A stretch of DNA of 64,000 bases, taken from positions 1,798,001 to 1,862,000 of the forward strand of contig NZ_CP071182.1 in the NCBI RefSeq assembly GCF_017298635.1, read 5' to 3'. Positions 18,128 to 27,025 of the stretch are shown here, piece by piece. Every line of letters begins with the position of its first letter. Position 1 is the first letter of the stretch. This DNA comes from Paenalicyclobacillus mengziensis (GTDB lineage: Bacteria; Bacillota; Bacilli; Alicyclobacillales; Alicyclobacillaceae). The translations under genes were made by a program, and so were the position numbers. The notes beneath the pieces were generated by a model. The model was not told the DNA's origin. It saw nothing but the letters and a program-made list of their open reading frames with translations, and ran no database searches.

Positions 18128-18865
18128 ATGGGTCGTGAACTGACGTTTCGAATTATGAGATATAACCCGGAAACCCCGGAAGTAAAGCCGCACTTACAAG
18201 ATTTTAAGCTGCAAGAAGAACCGGGGATGACTTTGTTTGTCGTACTCAACAAGATTCGCGAGGAACAGGACTCGAGTCTACGTTTCGACTTTGTGTGTCG
18301 GGCCTCTATCTGCGGTTCCTGCGGGATGCTGGTCAACGGGCGGCCGACCTTAGCCTGTCGGACTTTGACCAAAGACCTTCCTGATGTGACGACCCTCTTG
18401 CCACTTCCGGTGTTTAAGTTGCTCGGAGACCTCTCTGTAGACACAGGTACTTGGTTCCGCGAGATGTCGATTCGCACGGAATCCTGGGTCCACGATGATT
18501 CAGAGTTTGACCCAACTGCAGAGGAAGCGAGAATGGACAACGAACTAGCGCTAAAGATTTACGAAGGTGACCGGTGTATTGAGTGCGGATGTTGCATCGG
18601 TGGCTGTGCTACAGCCAACATTCGCCCGGACTTCATCGGAGCGGCAGGCATCAATCGTGTTGCCCGTTTCATGGTCGACCCGCATGACAAGCGTACCGAT
18701 CAAGAGTACTTTGAGGTTGTCGGCAGTGAAGACGGGGTCTTCGGATGTATTGGCCTGATGGCTTGTGACGACAACTGTCCGGTTGGGGTGCCGCTTCGCG
18801 GTCAGATAGCGTATGTGCGTCGGAAGATGGCCAGCGCCGGTTGGAAGATGAAGGTCAAAAGCTAA
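18128..18865 (+). CDS. frdB: fumarate reductase/succinate dehydrogenase iron-sulfur subunit
   Basis: A 245-residue electron-transfer subunit with three clusters. The [2Fe-2S] ligands are Cys57, 62, 65 and 77 (CRASICGSCG and ACRT). The remaining ligands are Cys150, 153, 156 and 160 (CIECGCCIGGC) with Cys207, 213 and 217 (CIGLMACDDNC), the usual arrangement for [4Fe-4S] and [3Fe-4S]. MGRELTF at the start and FVCRASICGSCGM resemble Wolinella FrdB closely. GGGAGG precedes the ATG. It is the last gene of the C-A-B cluster, and a hairpin follows at 18907. Confidence 0.95.
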   Translation: MGRELTFRIMRYNPETPEVKPHLQDFKLQEEPGMTLFVVLNKIREEQDSSLRFDFVCRASICGSCGMLVNGRPTLACRTLTKDLPDVTTLLPLPVFKLLGDLSVDTGTWFREMSIRTESWVHDDSEFDPTAEEARMDNELALKIYEGDRCIECGCCIGGCATANIRPDFIGAAGINRVARFMVDPHDKRTDQEYFEVVGSEDGVFGCIGLMACDDNCPVGVPLRGQIAYVRRKMASAGWKMKVKS

Positions 18866-18906
18866 GGAAAGTCGGGACAGAGACTGTAGTTTGCTCGCTG
18901 CACAGC

Positions 18907-18937
18907 AAGGCGGTCACAATTTCGTGACCGCCTTTGG
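18907..18937 (+). terminator. probable terminator after frdB
   Basis: Perfect 11-bp stem AAGGCGGTCAC / GTGACCGCCTT, loop AATTTC. The T-tract is short (CTTTGG), so termination may be partial. Confidence 0.65.
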
Positions 18938-19138
18938 TCATGAATGCCACAGAATCATCCAAGGTTCAGCGTCCTCGATCCTTCATCACAAACGCTTGGA
19001 TTTTACACCCTGCCTCAGAAATTGGATTTTGTTATGATGGAATGAGTATGGATAACACACAACCCCTTGAGTATCGTTTCGCTGCGAAGACCCCATATTA
19101 ATGGTCAGAATCGGTACCTCTGGTGAGGAGGCAGTACA

Positions 19139-19675
19139 ATGACGTTTTACGACAGGCTATCGAATTATTTTCCCGACCACGAACTCAAGCACGAAGGTCA
19201 GATGAATGAACTGATTGACGATCACGAAGCATACAAGGTACACGAAGACGAAGACTTCGTCGTCACATACGCTGATTTCCCAGATTTCATCTTCATTGAT
19301 TACTTGCTGGTATCACCGAAGACACGGGGGAAAGGTACCGGCACCAAAGTACTTGACACTTTTAAGAAACGCGGTAAAACCATCATTCTTGAAGTGGAAC
19401 CGCCCGATGCTGACGACACGGATACATTAAAGCGCATTCGATTTTACGAAAAGAACGGATTTCAGAGGGCGGAACACATTGAATATACCCGATCGGACGA
19501 TGACGGTACACCGCACACGATGGACGTGTACTACTGGTCCCCGGATGACGTGAGTCAGCGCTCTATCTTGAAACAAATGGCAACCGTATGTAGAGAAATT
19601 CACAACTTCGAAGCCATGAAATACTATGGGCGGCTGATTGCAGAACCCGATGAGGTGCTGGATTGGCAGCACTAG
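19139..19675 (+). CDS. GNAT family N-acetyltransferase
   Basis: A 178-residue protein with the GNAT acetyl-CoA-binding motif A: LLVSPKTRGKGTGTKVLDTF, where RGKGTG is the pyrophosphate loop. The later RIRFYEKNGFQ segment is the usual C-terminal GNAT motif. A C-terminal helical extension of about 45 residues follows the fold. The acceptor substrate is unknown. GGTGAGGAGG lies upstream of the ATG, and an extended -10-like TGTTATGAT sits at about 19030-19038. The aspartate decarboxylase gene starts 58 bp downstream and may be co-transcribed. Confidence 0.85.
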   Translation: MTFYDRLSNYFPDHELKHEGQMNELIDDHEAYKVHEDEDFVVTYADFPDFIFIDYLLVSPKTRGKGTGTKVLDTFKKRGKTIILEVEPPDADDTDTLKRIRFYEKNGFQRAEHIEYTRSDDDGTPHTMDVYYWSPDDVSQRSILKQMATVCREIHNFEAMKYYGRLIAEPDEVLDWQH

Positions 19676-19733
19676 CCACCATCAATGTCGGCAGTGGAGA
19701 GTTGTGTGAATGTACGAAAAGGAGTGTGCACGG

Positions 19734-21383
19734 ATGGATGTGGATACGAAAAATCGGCGACAGATGGAGCGAAAATATGAGCAGATCAGTCCGTTTGAGT
19801 TCAAGGACGAACTCATTCGCCTCGCCAGGGAACACGAAAGAAAGCCCACACGAACGTTACTCAACGCGGGGCGTGGGAATCCGAACTGGATAGCCGCAGC
19901 GCCGAGAGCGGCGTTTTTTGCGCTCGGTGAATTTGCTCTCAAGGAGAGTCGCCGGGTCTGGGATGAACGCAATTTGGCAGGCATGCCAAATCCCGCAGGA
20001 ATAGCAGACCGTTTCAGAAGCTACGTGGACCAACATGGGGACAGGGCTGGGGTGTCACTGCTTTCGCGAATTGTCGATTGGGGCGTTCAACAACTCGGAT
20101 TCGATGCCGATGCGTGGGTTCACGAGCTGGCGGACGGTATTATCGGGGACAATTACCCCGTTCCTGACCGCATGCTCGTGCACATGGAAAAGGTCGTTCA
20201 TCAGTTTTTAGTGAAGCAGCTCTATCCAATGGACGAACACGGTGCGGACTCTTCCACACAAACATTTGACTTGTTCGCTGTAGAAGGGGCAACTGCGGGG
20301 ATGTGCTACATCTTTGACTCGCTTCTGGCTAACGGGCTGTTGAAGCAGGGGGATAAGATTGCAGTCATGGTACCTATCTTTCCGCCTTACGTCGAGATCC
20401 CACAGCTTGAGCGTTACAACTTTGACCTCATCGAAATTCGTGCTACGGGGCGAACGGACAAAGGGATGCACACATGGCAGTACCCGCATTCCGAACTGGA
20501 CAAGCTCAAAGACAGGGATATCAAGGCGCTGTTTCTTGTAAACCCGAGCAACCCTCCGTCTGTTGCGATGGATCCGCAATCCATAAAATACCTTCAGCAG
20601 CTTGTGGAAAGAGACAATCCTCATCTGATGATTGTATCGGACGATGTCTATGGTACGTTTGTCGACAATTATGGTTCGTTGATGGTGAGCTTGCCAGCAA
20701 ATACGATTGGCGTTTACTCGTTCAGCAAGTACTTCGGCGTAACGGGGTGGCGCCTTGGGGTGATTGCTGTCAGCAAACAAAACATATTCGATAATCTCTT
20801 AAGCAACCTGCCGAAGGCCGAGCTTGAGGTGTTAAACCGCAGATATGCCTCGTTGACCGAACACCCCGAAGATTTACGGTTTGTCGACCGCTTGGTTGCC
20901 GATAGTCGCCAAGTCGCGCTGAACCACACAGCAGGCTTATCCACGCCACAGCAAGTTCAAATGGCGTTGTTTGCCGCGTTTGATGTACTCGATGAGGACA
21001 ATGAGTACCGCGAGTTAACCAAGGACATTTGCCGGCGTCGAATGAAATTGCTGTATGACGGTCTCGAACTGGAGATGCCGAAACCGGAATACGGAGCCTT
21101 TTACTACACCGAATTCGACCTTGCATGGTGGGCAGCTACGAAGTACAGCCAGGCTTTCGTGGACTACCTTCAGGACAACTATGAGCCGGTTGACATCCTC
21201 TTTCGATTGGCTGAGAAATGTTCAATTGTGCTCTTAAATGGTGGGGGATTCCACGGTCCGAACTGGTCCATCCGCGTGTCTCTGGCAAATCTCGATGATG
21301 AAAGTTACAGCCGCATTGGAACAGAATTACACAGTGTGCTAGAAGAGTATGTGAAGGAGTGGGAGGAACACCAGCAGCAGTAG
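19734..21383 (+). CDS. asdA: aspartate 4-decarboxylase (bifunctional aspartate aminotransferase type)
   Basis: A 549-residue fold-type I PLP enzyme that decarboxylates L-aspartate to L-alanine. It is longer than ordinary aminotransferases, which is typical of AsdA. Visible blocks are LLNAGRGNPNW near the N terminus, FLVNPSNPPS, SDDVYG and YSFSKYFGVTGWRLG, where Lys332 is the PLP Schiff-base Lys. The start at 19734 has AAAGGAG about 10 bases upstream; an upstream in-frame ATG at 19710 is less well placed. The reaction consumes a proton and, with an aspartate/alanine exchanger, can generate proton motive force; no exchanger gene is adjacent. Confidence 0.88.
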   Translation: MDVDTKNRRQMERKYEQISPFEFKDELIRLAREHERKPTRTLLNAGRGNPNWIAAAPRAAFFALGEFALKESRRVWDERNLAGMPNPAGIADRFRSYVDQHGDRAGVSLLSRIVDWGVQQLGFDADAWVHELADGIIGDNYPVPDRMLVHMEKVVHQFLVKQLYPMDEHGADSSTQTFDLFAVEGATAGMCYIFDSLLANGLLKQGDKIAVMVPIFPPYVEIPQLERYNFDLIEIRATGRTDKGMHTWQYPHSELDKLKDRDIKALFLVNPSNPPSVAMDPQSIKYLQQLVERDNPHLMIVSDDVYGTFVDNYGSLMVSLPANTIGVYSFSKYFGVTGWRLGVIAVSKQNIFDNLLSNLPKAELEVLNRRYASLTEHPEDLRFVDRLVADSRQVALNHTAGLSTPQQVQMALFAAFDVLDEDNEYRELTKDICRRRMKLLYDGLELEMPKPEYGAFYYTEFDLAWWAATKYSQAFVDYLQDNYEPVDILFRLAEKCSIVLLNGGGFHGPNWSIRVSLANLDDESYSRIGTELHSVLEEYVKEWEEHQQQ

Positions 21384-21453
21384 GCACGTCTGTGGTCTGA
21401 ATAGGCACCGGCCAGGGGCACTGAAGACGCTGTCCGGGCCGGGCCTCATCCGT

Positions 21454-22134
21454 TTAAGCGTTCAGGACTCGAACGAGCCCTGTCATGTCGCTGACTTCGT
21501 GGTCTGGCAATACGTCGAGTTGTTCAGGAACGCTTTGCTGCCTGTTTATCCACGCAACCGGAAAACCAAATGACTTGGCTCCTGCCACATCCCACGCATT
21601 CGAAGACACGAACAGTATTTGCGCCTTCTCGAGGTGCGTGTGGGAAAGTGCGAGGGTGTAGACAGCCGTATCTGGCTTGTACGTCTTCACCGCATCGGCG
21701 CTTAAAATCCCCTCGAATCTCGATGCCAGACTCGCGTTTTCCACGACTGTCGTCAGCATTTTGGGTGTGCCGTTTGATAAGATAAGGCATCGCTGCTGCA
21801 GTTGTGCCAGAGCTTGTGGTACTTCAGGATGAAGGGGAAGTGTCAAATAGGTGTTCGCCAGTCTGGTCACGGTCTCATCATCAAATTGAAGACCTATCCG
21901 CTTGAATGCATAGCGCAGGCCATCCTGATTGACCTTCTCGAAGGACACGTATCGGTTCATGAGTGGACGCAACCAAGTGTATTCCAACTGTTTTTGGCGC
22001 CAGATTCGGCTAACGATGGCACCGTTGCCCGGATACTCTTTCTCAATCGCGGCGGCAACTGCCTGAACGTCAAACAGCGTACCATATGCATCGAACACAA
22101 TTGCTTGGTACATGCTGAACCTCGTTGCAATCAT
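21454..22134 (-). CDS. haloacid dehalogenase type II-like HAD hydrolase
   Basis: A 226-residue HAD-superfamily protein. Motif I is FDAYGTLFDV with nucleophile Asp15; motif II is LSNGTPKML; the motif III Lys lies in VKTYKPD; motif IV is around FVSSNAWDVAGAK. The FDAYGTL and SSNAWD wording is typical of L-2-haloacid dehalogenases, but many such proteins act on other substrates. ATG 22134 has GGGAG 9 bases upstream; ATG 22113 (after GAGG) is also possible. It lies 14 bp behind the hydroxyacid dehydrogenase gene in the same direction, so the two probably form an operon. Confidence 0.85.
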   Translation of the reverse strand: MIATRFSMYQAIVFDAYGTLFDVQAVAAAIEKEYPGNGAIVSRIWRQKQLEYTWLRPLMNRYVSFEKVNQDGLRYAFKRIGLQFDDETVTRLANTYLTLPLHPEVPQALAQLQQRCLILSNGTPKMLTTVVENASLASRFEGILSADAVKTYKPDTAVYTLALSHTHLEKAQILFVSSNAWDVAGAKSFGFPVAWINRQQSVPEQLDVLPDHEVSDMTGLVRVLNA

Positions 22135-22148
22135 GGGCTTTCGCTCCC

Positions 22149-23108
22149 TCAATATTCTAAGTCTAGGTTGACCTTGTTGAGCGATACATCACGGCCTGAG
22201 ACAAAATCAGCGAGATCGGTCAGGAAGATATCGAGTGCCCGGTCATTGTAATGCACGGTCGATCCCGATGTATGCGGTGTAATGATGACGTTGTCCATGT
22301 CCCACAACGGACTGTCGGAAGATAGCGGCTCCGTTTCGAATACATCGAGACCTGCACCGGCAATTTGACCCGTTTTTAGGGCTTCAACGAGCGCTGACTC
22401 CACTGTGGTGGCACCGCGACCAATGTTGATGTAAAAGGCGGATGACTTCATTTCAGAAAACTGCTGAGCGCCCATGAGGTGTTGAGTTTCTTTGGTGTGC
22501 GGTAAGGTATTGACAACGTAATCACTCTGTGGCAACACATGAAGTTCAAATTGTTCAAGGTCGTACATCTCGTCGGCAAAATCGGATGGCGCAGCGGACC
22601 GGCGCACTCCGAGCACTTTCATGCCAAAGGCTTTACAAAGCCGCGCTGTTTCGAGGCCAATCGCACCCACGCCGAGGATACCGACGGTTTTTCCGTGCAT
22701 TTCGGCCGACAGGTTGGCGTGGTGCCAGACGTGCTGTTGCTGGTTTCGGACATAGGTGTGGAGTTTTCGAGTCAACCCGAGCATCATGGCCAAGATGGTT
22801 TCAGAGATGGGGTACGCGTGCACACCACTGGAATTGGTCAGCGTGACACCACGGGCCTTAAATTCAGCTAGCGGGAGCTTGTCAACACCTGCCCCCCAGT
22901 TATGTACCCACTTGACGCGAAAGCTCGGGTCGGCACGAAAGGCGTCTTCAACGGATCGATTCCAGCCTGCAATAACCTCTGCGTCCTTTAGGTGTTCTCC
23001 GAAATGACTTTTGTCCTTGCCATGAATGACTTCCCAATCTTTAGCGACGGCCCGGACACGGTCGATTTGATCTGCGGTAAGATCGAGCGTGAATACCACC
23101 TTTGGCAT
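22149..23108 (-). CDS. D-2-hydroxyacid dehydrogenase
   Basis: A 319-residue NAD(P)-dependent dehydrogenase. The Rossmann motif is VGILGVGAIGLETA (about 142-155). Catalytic Arg is in NIGRGATTVE, Glu is in the LDVFETEPL region, and His is in ITPHTSGSTV. The family reduces 2-keto acids to D-2-hydroxy acids or the reverse. GGAGG lies 8 bases before the ATG. The HAD gene follows directly. Substrate cannot be assigned; glyoxylate/hydroxypyruvate or a branched 2-keto acid are possibilities. Confidence 0.88.
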   Translation of the reverse strand: MPKVVFTLDLTADQIDRVRAVAKDWEVIHGKDKSHFGEHLKDAEVIAGWNRSVEDAFRADPSFRVKWVHNWGAGVDKLPLAEFKARGVTLTNSSGVHAYPISETILAMMLGLTRKLHTYVRNQQQHVWHHANLSAEMHGKTVGILGVGAIGLETARLCKAFGMKVLGVRRSAAPSDFADEMYDLEQFELHVLPQSDYVVNTLPHTKETQHLMGAQQFSEMKSSAFYINIGRGATTVESALVEALKTGQIAGAGLDVFETEPLSSDSPLWDMDNVIITPHTSGSTVHYNDRALDIFLTDLADFVSGRDVSLNKVNLDLEY

Positions 23109-23186
23109 AAGACGGCCTCCTTGTTTCAGATAAGCTGTTTAGCGCGAACGCTCTTTTGCAATGGCGGGAAAGTGGCCCGTCGTTGG

Positions 23187-24314
23187 TTACTCTGAAATGC
23201 TCGGCGCGGCAAATGAGCCAGCGTCGGAGTTGTTCAAATACGTACGAATCATGGAGAGATAAGCGTCTGGACTCTCTCGAAGCGGCGAGTGCGAACAGCC
23301 CGGCATAACCTGGAACTGCGACTGAGGGACAAGCGAGTGGTAGTACTGGGTTGACTCTGGGCTGGCTTCATCGTATTCCCCACAGCAAAACAGTGACGGG
23401 ACGTTGATTTCATGCAACCGGTCTGTTCTGTCGTAGGTCTTGAGCGTACCTGTAGCATGGAACTCCGACGGGCCCCACATCGTGTGGTAGACTTCTTCGC
23501 CGAACGCCCATTTTCGTGCGTCTCTTTGTTCTTTCGGAACTTCAACGCGGCAGACATGGCGCTTGGTGTAGACGTCCGACGCTTGTTCATACTCGTCAGA
23601 ATCCGTAGTGCCGTCTTCTTCGCAACGTTTCAAGACGGCCTGTACATCTTTCGGGAGAGCCGCGCGGTATTTATTTGCGTCTTCAACCCAGCGCGGGGCA
23701 GAGAGGCACGGGCTGGAGAAGATGGCGGTTTGTACGCCTTCGGGTTTTGTAAGCAGGTAATCACATAGGAGCATTGTGCCCCATGAGTGTCCAAGAATGT
23801 GGACTTTCGATAGGCCCAGCGCATCGCGCAGCGAGGCGAGCTCCCGGACGAACCGTTGTGTGGTCCAAAGAGATTTATCCGCTGGGCGGTCGGAGTGTCC
23901 GCATCCCAGTTGATCGTAAAAGATAACGGGCCGCTCATTTGCGAGCGCCTGCAATGGGAGCATACCAAGGTGGGAACTGCCCGGGCCGCCGTGAAGGACA
24001 ATCAGCGGCGTCAAAGCGGACGCAGGTGCGCCCTCGGAAGCCGGTGATTGTGGAGATTGTGGAGATTGTGGAGATTGTGGAGATTGTGGAGATTGTGGAG
24101 ATTGTGGAGATTGTGGAGATTGTGGAGATTGTGGAGATTGAGAGTGACGGGTTTGAGCTGATTGATGGGTTTGAGCTGATTCTACACGCATGTACCAGAT
24201 GCGTCCGCCTTCCACATCAACGTACCCATCTGTGCGAATCAAATCTTGCGTCTCGGTTGTTGTATTTTGGCCGCGCTCATGGGATGAGCGGAATGAGCGA
24301 TTTATCGTCTCCAT
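23187..24314 (-). CDS. proline iminopeptidase-like alpha/beta hydrolase with an SPQ-repeat insert
   Basis: A 375-residue S33-type alpha/beta hydrolase. The oxyanion-hole motif is LHGGPGSSH, the nucleophile elbow is LGHSWGTML, and the C-terminal His is in GCSHSPLRE; YDQLGCGHSDRP is typical of prolyl aminopeptidases. Between the first strand (GGRIWYMRVE) and the next (TPLIVLHG) an insert of about 50 residues holds ten Ser-Pro-Gln triplets, encoded by a 9-bp tandem repeat. The unit length keeps the frame, so copy changes alter only loop length. The ATG at 24314 follows GGAGAGGAG by 10 bases; the ATG at 24338 precedes that site. Confidence 0.87.
   Translation of the reverse strand: METINRSFRSSHERGQNTTTETQDLIRTDGYVDVEGGRIWYMRVESAQTHQSAQTRHSQSPQSPQSPQSPQSPQSPQSPQSPQSPQSPQSPASEGAPASALTPLIVLHGGPGSSHLGMLPLQALANERPVIFYDQLGCGHSDRPADKSLWTTQRFVRELASLRDALGLSKVHILGHSWGTMLLCDYLLTKPEGVQTAIFSSPCLSAPRWVEDANKYRAALPKDVQAVLKRCEEDGTTDSDEYEQASDVYTKRHVCRVEVPKEQRDARKWAFGEEVYHTMWGPSEFHATGTLKTYDRTDRLHEINVPSLFCCGEYDEASPESTQYYHSLVPQSQFQVMPGCSHSPLRESPDAYLSMIRTYLNNSDAGSFAAPSISE
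24046..24140. repeat. 9-bp coding minisatellite (ten full copies)
   Basis: Ten exact copies of GATTGTGGA plus a partial one. On the minus strand they encode (Ser-Pro-Gln)10 within the hydrolase gene. Copies are identical, which indicates recent slippage-driven expansion. Confidence 0.97.
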
Positions 24315-24397
24315 ACGGCAATGACTCCTCTCCAGCATTTAATCCCATTCTATCAATTTTCGAACCAGAATATCGGGCTTCACCAACCGGGGACACA

Positions 24398-24540
24398 ATA
24401 TGTTTGAACGGCTAGGGTCCGCATGTTTGAAGGACCGGCCCACATGTTTGAACGGCCGGCCCACATGTTTGAAGGACCGGCCCACATGTTTGAAGGACCG
24501 GCCCACATGTTTGAACGGCCGGCTCCACATATTCAATCAT
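24398..24540. repeat. 21-bp direct repeats in a divergent promoter region
   Basis: Six copies of an ACATGTTTGAA-GGACCGGCCC-like unit; the ATG of each falls at 24400, 24423, 24444, 24465, 24486 and 24507, followed by a degenerate seventh. Copies alternate GAAGGACC and GAACGGCC. The array lies between the divergent hydrolase and tex genes. A -10-like TATAAT follows at 24542-24547. Confidence 0.9.
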
Positions 24541-24582
24541 GTATAATGGAACAGCCATCTTGTACGAAAAGGAGTTAGCTCG

Positions 24583-26946
24583 GTGACAGATTCATCCACA
24601 CAACTGATGAAATGGTCTACGTATGTGCCGGAGGTTCCGGACTATGACAAGATTCTCGCGGCGAGGCTGCAGTTGAAGACAACTCAGGTACGTGCAGCCA
24701 TTCGTCTGCTCGATGAAGGAAATACGATTCCTTTTATCGCCCGCTACCGCAAAGAGATGACGGGAGAACTCGATGAAGGACAGCTCCGCCAAATTCAGGC
24801 AGGCTATGAACAGGAGCAGGGGTTATTTCAGCGTAAGTCAGACGTCGTGCGCTTGCTTGCAGAACACGGAGCGTTTTCGGATGAGGCAGAGGCTGAGTCT
24901 CTGGTTAAGGCAGTGATTGCCGCGACAACCATTACGGAAGTCGATGATATTTATCGTCCTTATCGCCCAAAACGGCGTACGCGGGCGATGATTGCGAAGG
25001 AGCGCGGACTCGAAGGATTGGCAGAATGGTTACTGGCACCCCAAAATAGAGGCGCTGCAAAGGAGCAAGTCGTCGGCTTTGCAGAAGGATATGTAAATGA
25101 GGATGCCGGTGTCGGAACAGCAGAGGAAGCTTTGGCTGGAGCAATGGATATTTTCGCTGAAATTGTGGCGGACGACGCCGAGACACGTAAGTTCATCCGA
25201 CAGACAACGCTGCGGGCCGGTACCATTCGCAGCACGGCTGTGGATGAGGGGGCAGAGAGCGTGTACGAAATGTATTACGACTACGAGGAATCGCTCGCGA
25301 AGTTGCCACCCCACCGTGTTCTTGCGATGAATCGGGGCGAGCGGGACGGCTTTCTGAAGGTTGTCATACACGCTCCAGAGGACAAAATTTTAGATGATTT
25401 GGTGCGGCGACATGTACATGGCAACGATTATCATGCCACGCGGACAATGCTCCTACGGAATTCATCAACGAGTTCCGATAACGGCACGCAGGCGGGCGTG
25501 GGTACCAACGGATCGAACGCGAACGATGTGTCCTATGTACAAGAGCGACTTTCGGACGCCGCGGCGGACGCATATAAACGTTTGATTGCACCGGCCATTG
25601 AGCGTGAAATTCGAGCCGAGTTTACGGAACGCGCCGAAGAACAGGCGGTTCAAGTGTTCGGTGAAAACCTTCGTAACCTACTGATGCAGCGTCCGCTCGA
25701 AGGACGGGTAGTGCTTGGGGTCGATCCCGCTTACCGCACCGGCTGCAAACTTGCCATAGTGGATGATACAGGGAAGTTGCTCGAAGTGAAGGTGATTTAC
25801 CCAACTCCGCCGCAAAACAGAGTGGCCGAATCCAAAAAGATGATTCACGAACTATTGAACAAATACGAGGTAAGGTTGATTGCGATTGGCAACGGCACCG
25901 CATCCCGCGAGACAGAAGCATTTATTGCAGACTGCGGGCGGGAATACGTGGAACAGACTGGCCGCACTGTTCCGTATTTGATTGTGTCAGAGGCGGGGGC
26001 AAGCGTGTACTCAGCGTCTGAACTCGCTAAGGAAGAGTTCCCTCATCTGGATGTCTCGGAGCGAAGTGCCATTTCGATTGCGAGGCGTGTTCAAGATCCG
26101 CTGGCTGAGTTGGTGAAAATTGATCCCAAATCCGTCGGCGTCGGTCAATACCAGCATGATGTCTCGCAAAAGCGTCTTGATGAAGCTTTGACTGGCGTGG
26201 TCGAAACCGCGGTAAACCAGGTTGGAGCGGATGTAAACACTGCTTCACCGAGTCTGCTGTCGTATGTCGCTGGGTTAAACAAGACGGTCGCGAAGAACAT
26301 TGTCAGCTACCGAGATGAAAACGGGCGGTTCACCAACCGCAAACAACTTGGAAGGGTCCAGCGACTTGGGCCAAAGACCCTCGAGCAGTGTGTGGGGTTT
26401 CTACGTATTCAGGGGGGTGACGAAGTGCTTGACGGCACCCCCATTCACCCGGAATCTTACCCGGTTGTTCAGAAGCTCCTGATGCGGACGGGAACGGATC
26501 CCCGCGATTTGCGGGACCCACAGAAGCGTGCCGAGTGGCTAGAGCGAGTTCGTGCAACTTCGTTGCAGACACTAGGGCAGGAGATAGGGGTTGGTATCCC
26601 GACGCTTCGCGACATTCTCGAGGCACTGGAACGGCCAGGGCGTGACCCTCGCGAAGACGTTCCGCCCCCCATCTTGCGCACCGATGTCCTCAAACTCGAG
26701 GATCTCGAAGAAGGCATGATTCTAACGGGAACGGTGCGCAACGTCGTCGATTTTGGTGCCTTCGTTGACGTTGGCCTGAAACACGATGGGCTAGTCCATA
26801 TCTCGCAGTTGTCGGACAAGTTTGTCCGACATCCAATGGACGTTGTTGCGGTAGGGGACGTTGTTTCAGTCCGTGTGATGCAGGTCGATGTACAAAAGCA
26901 GCGCCTCGGGTTGTCAATGAAGGGAATACCGAAACAAACTGTGTGA
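24583..26946 (+). CDS. tex: Tex-family transcription accessory protein
   Basis: A 787-residue RNA-binding protein. The N-terminal helical Tex domain begins with LLDEGNTIPFIARYRKEMTG. A YqgF/RuvX-like nuclease fold (about 365-480, VVLGVDPAYRTGCKLAIVD) and helix-hairpin-helix region (about 540-600, NTASPSLLSYVAGLNKTVAK) follow. A C-terminal S1 domain spans about 705-780 (GMILTGTVRNVVDFGAFVDV). A Ser/Asn/Gly-rich insert at about 290-315 lengthens it slightly. The start is GTG at 24583 after AAAGGAG. Tex acts in transcription and RNA metabolism, but its exact role varies between species. It appears monocistronic. Confidence 0.96.
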   Translation: MTDSSTQLMKWSTYVPEVPDYDKILAARLQLKTTQVRAAIRLLDEGNTIPFIARYRKEMTGELDEGQLRQIQAGYEQEQGLFQRKSDVVRLLAEHGAFSDEAEAESLVKAVIAATTITEVDDIYRPYRPKRRTRAMIAKERGLEGLAEWLLAPQNRGAAKEQVVGFAEGYVNEDAGVGTAEEALAGAMDIFAEIVADDAETRKFIRQTTLRAGTIRSTAVDEGAESVYEMYYDYEESLAKLPPHRVLAMNRGERDGFLKVVIHAPEDKILDDLVRRHVHGNDYHATRTMLLRNSSTSSDNGTQAGVGTNGSNANDVSYVQERLSDAAADAYKRLIAPAIEREIRAEFTERAEEQAVQVFGENLRNLLMQRPLEGRVVLGVDPAYRTGCKLAIVDDTGKLLEVKVIYPTPPQNRVAESKKMIHELLNKYEVRLIAIGNGTASRETEAFIADCGREYVEQTGRTVPYLIVSEAGASVYSASELAKEEFPHLDVSERSAISIARRVQDPLAELVKIDPKSVGVGQYQHDVSQKRLDEALTGVVETAVNQVGADVNTASPSLLSYVAGLNKTVAKNIVSYRDENGRFTNRKQLGRVQRLGPKTLEQCVGFLRIQGGDEVLDGTPIHPESYPVVQKLLMRTGTDPRDLRDPQKRAEWLERVRATSLQTLGQEIGVGIPTLRDILEALERPGRDPREDVPPPILRTDVLKLEDLEEGMILTGTVRNVVDFGAFVDVGLKHDGLVHISQLSDKFVRHPMDVVAVGDVVSVRVMQVDVQKQRLGLSMKGIPKQTV

Positions 26947-27025
26947 TAAAACAGTGTGTCAGGTGCGCTTCAGACGAACGAGAAACCCTGGGCTGTCGAT
27001 GGGCTGTCGATGGGCTTGTCGCGGC

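Noticed and set aside
17300..18193. 297-codon reverse frame opposite frdA
   Set aside because: It is antisense to strongly conserved frdA, with no ribosome-binding site and no recognisable motif.
24046..24140. CRISPR-like array
   Set aside because: Units are contiguous 9-bp copies with no spacers and encode SPQ triplets in frame.
24339..24536. 65-codon reverse frame with FKHVGRS repeats
   Set aside because: It is a translation of the 21-bp noncoding repeats (a multiple of 3) and has no ribosome-binding site.
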